DNA of 9,524 bases, from contig JAISCG010000125.1 of NCBI GenBank assembly GCA_031265715.1, forward strand, positions 1 through 9,524, in the 5' to 3' direction. The position numbers and the translations under genes are program-made. Below the pieces are notes generated by a model that was given only the letters and a program-made list of their open reading frames with translations, ran no database searches and had not been told where the DNA came from. The stretch comes from Holosporaceae bacterium (GTDB taxonomy: Bacteria; Pseudomonadota; Alphaproteobacteria; UBA3830). Below are positions 5,337 through 9,524 of this stretch, piece after piece. Each line of letters opens with the position of its first letter. Position 1 is the stretch's first letter.

Positions 5337-7171
5337 GATCTTTCGAAAAATTTCCCTAAATTATTTATAGAAAGTGTCACATATGAAGGCCTGCCGTGAC
5401 AGCATTGCGCGATATTTCTCGTTTCTTCCATTCTGCGCAGCAACGAATTCATTTCCTGCAGGGAGAGTTTTTTCCCCGCTCTCAGACTTCCGTGACAAGA
5501 CATCGTTGACAGAATGCGGTGAATCTTTTCTTCCGGAGAGTGAGCTTCTCCGAAAGCGGTCAGCTCTTCGGCTACGTCGTTCAGCAGAGATTTTGCATCG
5601 CAACTTCCCAGAATCGCCGGAAGAGCCGTAACCTGCACTAGATCTTCCGCTATTTTTTCATAATGCACCCCGAATTTCAGCAAAAATTCGGCATTTTTCT
5701 CCAGCAGCTCGACCTGAGATCCTTTCAGGGAGCAAATTTCAGGCAGCAGCAACGTCTGGGAATCCGGGGAAAGATTGTCCTTCAATTTTTCGAGCGTAAT
5801 CCTTTCTGCCGCGGCATGTTGATCGACGATTACTAAATTGTCTCCGTTTTCGGCGATAATATAAGTCTCGCCCAGCTGACAGACGGCATTTCCCAGCTCG
5901 ATAAATTTCTCCCGTGGTTCTTCCGGCGTTTCCGGTTTCACCTCCGCCTTTATAGTTTGAGGGACATCTCGAGGCTGCGAAAAAAACCGGTCGCGATTTT
6001 CAATTTCCGCTTTTTTTGGAGCAACAAAATTGAAAGATTTTGGAGCAGATTTATATTCCTGCGAAACCGTCGGATGCGTTTTTATCGTACTGAAATTATT
6101 GATAACTTCCGTCGATACCCTCATCGCTCCGAACGACGTAAGCGCTTTTTTCAGTTCGGACAGTATAAAAAAACGAACTTTTTCGCTTTCGCGGAATCTT
6201 ATTTCCACCTTCGCCGGGTGAGCGTTTACGTCAACCTCATCATGGGGCATATCGAGAAACAGCACAGCTGCGGCGTATCTTCCCGGGGGAACGAGTCCGG
6301 AATACGCAAATTTGAGTGCACCGGCGAAAATTTTATCTTTCACGAATCTGTTATTTACGAAAAAATATTGGTACCCGGCGGAGGATTTATTAAAAGTCGG
6401 AACACCGGTGAATCCTCGCAGTCGAAAATTACCGTTTTTCGCGTCGACGGCGAAGGTATTTTCGATGAAAGATTCGCCCATCACGTCTTTTACGCGTTTT
6501 TGCGGATCGTCCGTTTTTTCATAGAAAAATTTCCGCCTGTCTCCGTCGAAAAACTGAAAAGTTACCCCGGGAAACGAAAGCGCCGTGCGAAAAAAAACTT
6601 CGCAGCAATTATCAAGTTCGGCCGCGTCGGATTTCAGAAATTTGAGGCGAGCCGGCGTGGCAAAAAACAGATCGCGCACCTCGATCAGAGTTCCGCGGCT
6701 ACGCCGGGTCGGAGTCAATCCGAGATTTTGCGATCCTTCGAGATTCAAAGTCCACGCTTCCCCGGAGGAATCGTTCGCCGACGTTATCGAAACCCGGGAA
6801 ATCGATGCAATCGAGGGTAACGCTTCGCCTCTGAAACCGAAAGTGTGAATGTCAAACAAATTTTCCGAGCTCAATTTTGAGGTCGCGTGACTCAATACGC
6901 ACAATTCCAGAGATTCTTTATCCATTCCGCTGCCGTTGTCGCTCACGGAAATGAAGCTTTTTCCGGCGCTGACGACTTTTGCGATAATTTCATCTGCTCC
7001 GGCGTCAACGGAATTTTCCATGAGTTCCTTAATGACCGACGCCGGACGCTCTATCACCTCTCCGGCAGCGATTTGATTGATCAAATTCTGGGACAAAAGT
7101 CGTATTTTACACGATCCGAAGCTCTCGAAATCCTGCTCCCGGGCAACTGATTCTCCGTAAGTGTGCGCCAC
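5333..7171 (-). CDS. mutL: DNA mismatch repair protein MutL
   Basis: MutL couples mismatch recognition by MutS to strand removal. The 612-residue chain has the N-terminal GHKL ATPase: KELMENSVDAGA with catalytic E49 and Mg-binding N53, DNGSGM at 78-83, TFGFRGEAL at 110-118, VNNRFVKD near 272-279 and DVNAHPAKVEIRF at 314-326. A charged, proline-containing linker spans about 340-425. The C-terminal dimerisation domain carries DQHAAAERITLE at 450-461, an exact fit to the DQHA-x2-E-x4-E metal-dependent endonuclease motif, plus SCHGSLRAG (558-566) and QCCHGRP (589-595) that complete the metal site. It is therefore a nicking MutL, as expected for bacteria lacking MutH. The start is GTG at 7171 with GGAGG eight bases upstream, giving about 20 residues before the usual family start. 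No mutS is in the window. Confidence 0.97.
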   Translation of the reverse strand: MAHTYGESVAREQDFESFGSCKIRLLSQNLINQIAAGEVIERPASVIKELMENSVDAGADEIIAKVVSAGKSFISVSDNGSGMDKESLELCVLSHATSKLSSENLFDIHTFGFRGEALPSIASISRVSITSANDSSGEAWTLNLEGSQNLGLTPTRRSRGTLIEVRDLFFATPARLKFLKSDAAELDNCCEVFFRTALSFPGVTFQFFDGDRRKFFYEKTDDPQKRVKDVMGESFIENTFAVDAKNGNFRLRGFTGVPTFNKSSAGYQYFFVNNRFVKDKIFAGALKFAYSGLVPPGRYAAAVLFLDMPHDEVDVNAHPAKVEIRFRESEKVRFFILSELKKALTSFGAMRVSTEVINNFSTIKTHPTVSQEYKSAPKSFNFVAPKKAEIENRDRFFSQPRDVPQTIKAEVKPETPEEPREKFIELGNAVCQLGETYIIAENGDNLVIVDQHAAAERITLEKLKDNLSPDSQTLLLPEICSLKGSQVELLEKNAEFLLKFGVHYEKIAEDLVQVTALPAILGSCDAKSLLNDVAEELTAFGEAHSPEEKIHRILSTMSCHGSLRAGKKLSLQEMNSLLRRMEETRNIAQCCHGRPSYVTLSINNLGKFFERS

Positions 7172-7196
7172 TCTGCGTACCTCCTTTTAAAGTCTG

Positions 7197-7224
7197 ATTT
7201 TATCGTATTTTGAAAAATGTGCAA
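7197..7224 (-). promoter_or_regulatory. Predicted mutL promoter
   Basis: On the minus strand TTGCAC (7224-7219) and TAAAAT (7202-7197) are separated by 16 bases. The predicted transcript would start near 7190 and include the GGAGG ribosome binding site. I see no equally good promoter on the opposite strand for the divergent gene at 7310. Confidence 0.5.
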
Positions 7225-7309
7225 GGTTTCGACAAAAAATGTGAAGTTGTTTACGATTTGTTAAGAAAGTACGGGCATTATAGGAGGTATGTTTTTATGA
7301 GGGAATGAT

Positions 7310-8779
7310 ATGCCAAAACTTTTATTTATTATAGTTAGTGTGTTCTTAGCGACGGATAATTTTGTGTACGCCACAGATGAAAATGTTAATTCCATAGATA
7401 AAAACGTTGAATCTGTGAAAAATGCGCTGAACGGAGCACTCGGGCTTCCTTCAAAATCTCCGATGTTTATAGTTAAGGTTCGAAGGCAGGTACTTCATTT
7501 GAAAGAGAAAGAGGTAGCGCCCGGAAAAAAAGCACGGACGCGGTGGGGAAAGCCGGTGTGGATAGTGGATGAAGAAAAGCAAAAAACGCCCTTTAAAGGA
7601 AAGACGCCCTTAATTTCGAACGATGAATTCGAGCAACTGTTGAAACTGTTGTACTCTTTATGCAGTAATCAGGGCGCTCCTATACATCCCAAAAGATCTA
7701 TTCTTCGAAGTAGACAAAATGTAGAAGTAACAGCAGATAATGTTGCAAGTGTTGATGCGTTGTGCGGCGATCTCGCTGCTTACAAAGCTAAAATAAACGA
7801 TGCATGTACGCTGGTTGTATTTAACGAATCGCTTTTTTCGCAAGATCCGCCTTTGGAGAGCAGTCAGAAAAATTTTATTCTAGATCAATTAAAAATTCTT
7901 TCTTCTTCTTCTCCGAACACTGTTTTTTATCCGAATTTTTTATTTACGGAAATGAGAGGCAATACTAAAGAAGAAGCCATGGCTGCGCAGAAAGAAATGG
8001 AAGATAACGAGAAAATTGGAAGAATGATTTTTAAAAATATCGATGATTATCCGCTGCATTGTACTCCTACAACATACTCCGGGAAAAAAACCGAAAACGT
8101 CTTTGGAAAAAAATCTAACAATGAAAAACGTCAAATCGGATACTTACTGAATGAAACAATTGCAATACACGGTGGTGAAGTATTAACAGCTTACAAAAAA
8201 TTTACGTATTTTAGCGAGAGCAATGAAACAATACATGCCGGAGGCAAATATGATTTTGGAGAGGGGAAGGATGTCGCAACCGACGTTTCTGAAGATCACG
8301 AAAATTTGCAGAAAGTATTGTTGGAAAATATAAGCACAGAAATATGTTATGATCTGGCATATGGAGTCAGATATAAGAACGGTTGGACTAATTTGACGGA
8401 GCCGTCCAAGCTGCATATCATTCCGTCAAATTTTATAACAGCGTTTGGTCGAGCATTCAGTGATAACATAAGTCACTTACCTCTCGGCGTCGGCATTATA
8501 AATGCGGATCCGCATCTTGATCGACGATCGGATGGAATCCCTTATTGCAAAGCATATCAAGTACCTCCTGAATTATTAGACGATTCGTATCTTGATCGGC
8601 AACCGGATGAGATCCCCCCTTATCACAAAGATCAAGCGTCTCATGAATTATTAGACGATAGTAGCACTGATAATGAGAAGAAAATTAACATGATTGCCTA
8701 CCTTACCGACGCCGATAACAAATCGTATGAAGCGGTTATAGGTAGCAGTCGGTATATTATCACCATCTGTAAGATTTGA
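7310..8779 (+). CDS. Exported nitrilase-superfamily-like protein
   Basis: A 489-residue protein with a signal peptide (hydrophobic residues 3-14, likely cut after VYA at 19-21). It has no close relative I recognise, but the middle reads like a carbon-nitrogen hydrolase fold. CTLVVFNESLFS (166-177) matches the strand carrying the catalytic Glu (E173); NTVFYPNFLF follows; NETIAIHGGEVLTAYKKFTYF (281-301) matches the 'n-x-a-x-x-x-x-x-G-x-x-x-x-x-y-R-K-x-x-L-F' stretch carrying the catalytic Lys (K297); and STEICYDLAYGV (342-353) matches the nucleophile elbow with Cys (C346). KLHIIPSNF after it fits the next core strand. Nitrilase enzymes hydrolyse nitriles, amides or acyl transfers; the substrate here cannot be told. 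Residues 22-160 are an unplaced N-terminal region rich in Lys, and residues 402-451 are a tandem duplication inserted before the C-terminus. ATG 7310 is preceded by GAGGGA at a five-base spacing. Divergent from mutL; more A/T-rich than pheST or mutL, suggesting an accessory gene. Confidence 0.65.
   Translation: MPKLLFIIVSVFLATDNFVYATDENVNSIDKNVESVKNALNGALGLPSKSPMFIVKVRRQVLHLKEKEVAPGKKARTRWGKPVWIVDEEKQKTPFKGKTPLISNDEFEQLLKLLYSLCSNQGAPIHPKRSILRSRQNVEVTADNVASVDALCGDLAAYKAKINDACTLVVFNESLFSQDPPLESSQKNFILDQLKILSSSSPNTVFYPNFLFTEMRGNTKEEAMAAQKEMEDNEKIGRMIFKNIDDYPLHCTPTTYSGKKTENVFGKKSNNEKRQIGYLLNETIAIHGGEVLTAYKKFTYFSESNETIHAGGKYDFGEGKDVATDVSEDHENLQKVLLENISTEICYDLAYGVRYKNGWTNLTEPSKLHIIPSNFITAFGRAFSDNISHLPLGVGIINADPHLDRRSDGIPYCKAYQVPPELLDDSYLDRQPDEIPPYHKDQASHELLDDSSTDNEKKINMIAYLTDADNKSYEAVIGSSRYIITICKI
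8513..8662 (+). repeat. Tandem duplication of a 75-base unit inside the exported protein gene
   Basis: Two adjacent 75-base copies (8513-8587 and 8588-8662) encode residues 402-426 and 427-451. Both begin with a LDR core, have D-x-IP in the middle and end with identical ELLDDS. The 5' and 3' ends of the copies are nearly identical in DNA (CTTGATCG and GAATTATTAGACGAT are shared) while the middles have diverged. In-frame, so the protein is lengthened without disruption. Confidence 0.85.
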
Positions 8780-8795
8780 TAATTCGGGCAGTTAT

Positions 8796-8825
8796 CGGGG
8801 CTTACCACCCGTCGGATCTTTTTTT
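8796..8825 (+). terminator. Weak possible terminator after the exported protein gene
   Basis: CGGG (8796-8799) can pair with CCCG (8808-8811) around an eight-base loop, and a run of seven T lies at 8819-8825. The stem is only four pairs and the T-run is seven bases away, so this is a guess driven mainly by the T-run. Confidence 0.25.
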
Positions 8826-8884
8826 ATTTGAAATTTCAATAAAATATTGAATTAATATCTACAGTACTCATGGTAACACTTTCG

Positions 8885-8978
8885 CGTCATTGCGAGCGAA
8901 GCGAAGCAATCCAGAGCTAAAATTCAGGCAAATTTAAAATAACTGGATTGCCGCGTCGCCTTGCTCCTTGCAATGACG
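8885..8978. repeat. Palindromic intergenic element (MITE- or REP-like)
   Basis: The left arm (8885-8914) starts CGTCATTGCGAGCGAAGCGA and ends GCAATCCAG; the right arm (8943-8978) starts CTGGATTGC and ends TTGCAATGACG. The arms are complementary at both ends, with the right arm six bases longer in the middle (GCCGCGTCGCCTTGCTCCTTG against the left arm's GCGAAGCGAAGC). The 28-base loop is A/T rich. The CGTCATTGCGAG...GCAATCCAG sequence is, from memory, a widely scattered non-coding palindrome found in many bacterial genomes, including Rickettsia-like and other intracellular lineages. It is non-coding, lies between two convergent genes, and is higher in G+C than its surroundings. Confidence 0.75.
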
Positions 8979-9024
8979 AGAGAAAACGCCTGATTAAATG
9001 AGACGGGTACTATAAGAGGAGCAT

Positions 9025-9044
9025 AAAAAAAGTGTACTCACTCC
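9025..9044 (-). terminator. Weak predicted terminator of the ankyrin gene
   Basis: On the minus strand GGAGTG (9044-9039) can pair with CACTTT (9034-9029), six pairs including two G-U, with a four-base loop; a seven-T run (9031-9025) overlaps and follows the stem. The ankyrin stop codon lies across the stem and loop. Confidence 0.35.
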
Positions 9045-9499
9045 GTCTTGGCTCCGAGTTTTACAAGGAGCCTTGCCGCCTCCGTGTTGCCGGATTCAAC
9101 GGCTATCTTGTAGGGGGTTCCACTTTTGTGTTTGCCTGTTCTGTACCTAACGTTAATATCTGCTCCGTTTGCCGCCAATAACGAGATAATATCTGTTCTG
9201 TTGAACTGTGCGGCCAGATGAATAGCTTTTCTACCGTCTTTTTGAGATCCTTTTATCGCTTTGTTGACGTCAAATCCGTAGCTGATTGCCGTTTTTAATA
9301 ATGTCAGATTATTTTTTCTGATACTCCAATATATCAATCTGAATTCACTGCGTTTTACGAGATTTTTATCCTTCCCGATCAGAAACAATGCCGCATCGGT
9401 CAGGTTATACCCATTCATGATGAGAAGTTGGATTTTTTCAATTGGACTTTTTGAGTAAAAATGATATAAGGATGGTATGAAGAAAGATTTTTTAAGCAA
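9038..9499 (-). CDS. Ankyrin-repeat protein, N-terminus uncertain
   Basis: Ankyrin repeats are stacked helix-loop-helix units that bind other proteins; in host-associated bacteria many are secreted effectors, but no secretion signal can be shown here. The C-terminal half has two clear repeats: DGRKAIHLAAQFNRTDIISLLAANGADINV and SGTPYKIAVESGNTEAARLLVKLGAKTE (each under its usual 33 residues), preceded by two weaker ones (EFRLIYWSIRKNNLTLL with SYGFDVN; and SPIEKIQLLIMNGYNLTD). The last repeat ends at the stop. The start is unclear: TTG at 9499 has no ribosome binding site, ATG at 9418 (126 residues) also has none and would cut off the first repeat, and the frame stays open to the window edge. 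The true start may lie beyond 9524, or the gene may be 5'-truncated by the element whose gene begins at 9477 on the other strand. Confidence 0.8.
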   Translation of the reverse strand: MLKKSFFIPSLYHFYSKSPIEKIQLLIMNGYNLTDAALFLIGKDKNLVKRSEFRLIYWSIRKNNLTLLKTAISYGFDVNKAIKGSQKDGRKAIHLAAQFNRTDIISLLAANGADINVRYRTGKHKSGTPYKIAVESGNTEAARLLVKLGAKTE

Positions 9500-9524
9500 A
9501 GAAGAGTACGAGAATCTACGTAAG
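9477..9524 (+). CDS. Start of a gene resembling an IS630-type transposase N-terminus (partial)
   Basis: An ATG at 9477 opens a frame that runs to the edge for 16 codons, reading MKKDFLSKEEYENLRK. AAGGA lies four bases upstream. This charged 'DFLSxEEYExLR' opening resembles, from memory, the helix-turn-helix start of IS630-family transposases, but 16 residues are too few to be sure. It lies antisense to the 5' end of the ankyrin frame, which cannot be an efficient gene at the same place, so one of the two starts is probably elsewhere. Confidence 0.4.
   Translation, partial: MKKDFLSKEEYENLRK

Noticed and set aside
5957..6820. Plus-strand open frame of 287 residues inside mutL
   Set aside because: It lies fully antisense to conserved mutL codons, is rich in Arg/Phe as expected for a complement-strand shadow, and has no recognisable domain.
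1..9524. CRISPR array, tRNA or rRNA gene, origin or prophage attachment site
   Set aside because: No regularly spaced direct repeats, cloverleaf-like sequence, rRNA signature or DnaA-box cluster was seen on reading both strands.

Overview
The window looks like part of an alphaproteobacterial chromosome, probably from a host-associated lineage. The main pointer is MutL: its C-terminus (an SCHGSLRAGKKL-type motif followed by QCCHGRP) is the form I know from alphaproteobacteria. A class IVb Flp pilin, an ankyrin-repeat protein, two exported proteins without close recognisable relatives and a palindromic intergenic repeat of a type common in intracellular and endosymbiotic bacteria agree with this. 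Lineage is inferred from motifs only; no search was run.

Layout from left to right. Positions 1-3408 (minus strand) hold the pheS-pheT operon, the two subunits of phenylalanyl-tRNA synthetase; pheT runs off the left edge a few codons before its expected end. A divergent intergenic region (3409-3594) carries an extended -10 promoter for pheST, a nested dyad, and a good sigma70-type promoter for a small exported protein on the plus strand (3595-4083). That gene converges on a 55-residue Flp-type pilin gene (4291-4458, minus); the 207 bases between them contain two strong hairpins and a terminator. Upstream of the pilin on the same strand is a single-domain EAL (cyclic-di-GMP phosphodiesterase) protein (4579-5283), and upstream of that mutL (5333-7171).

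From the divergent region 7172-7309 the plus strand carries a 489-residue exported protein (7310-8779). It appears to be a distant nitrilase-superfamily (carbon-nitrogen hydrolase) protein with a recognisable Glu-Lys-Cys set and an internal 25-residue tandem duplication. It is followed by a roughly 94-base inverted-repeat element (8885-8978), a convergent ankyrin-repeat gene (9038-about 9499, minus), and at the right edge the first 16 codons of a plus-strand gene that resembles the start of an IS630-type transposase.

How the genes work together: pheST and mutL are ordinary housekeeping genes. The accessory genes lie between and beyond them. The pilin and EAL genes are neighbours on one strand and could link cyclic-di-GMP turnover to surface attachment; this is inference. 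There is no CRISPR array, tRNA or rRNA gene visible, and no gene-free stretch longer than 300 bases. The best candidates for something undescribed are the exported nitrilase-like protein and the orphan EAL/Flp pair.
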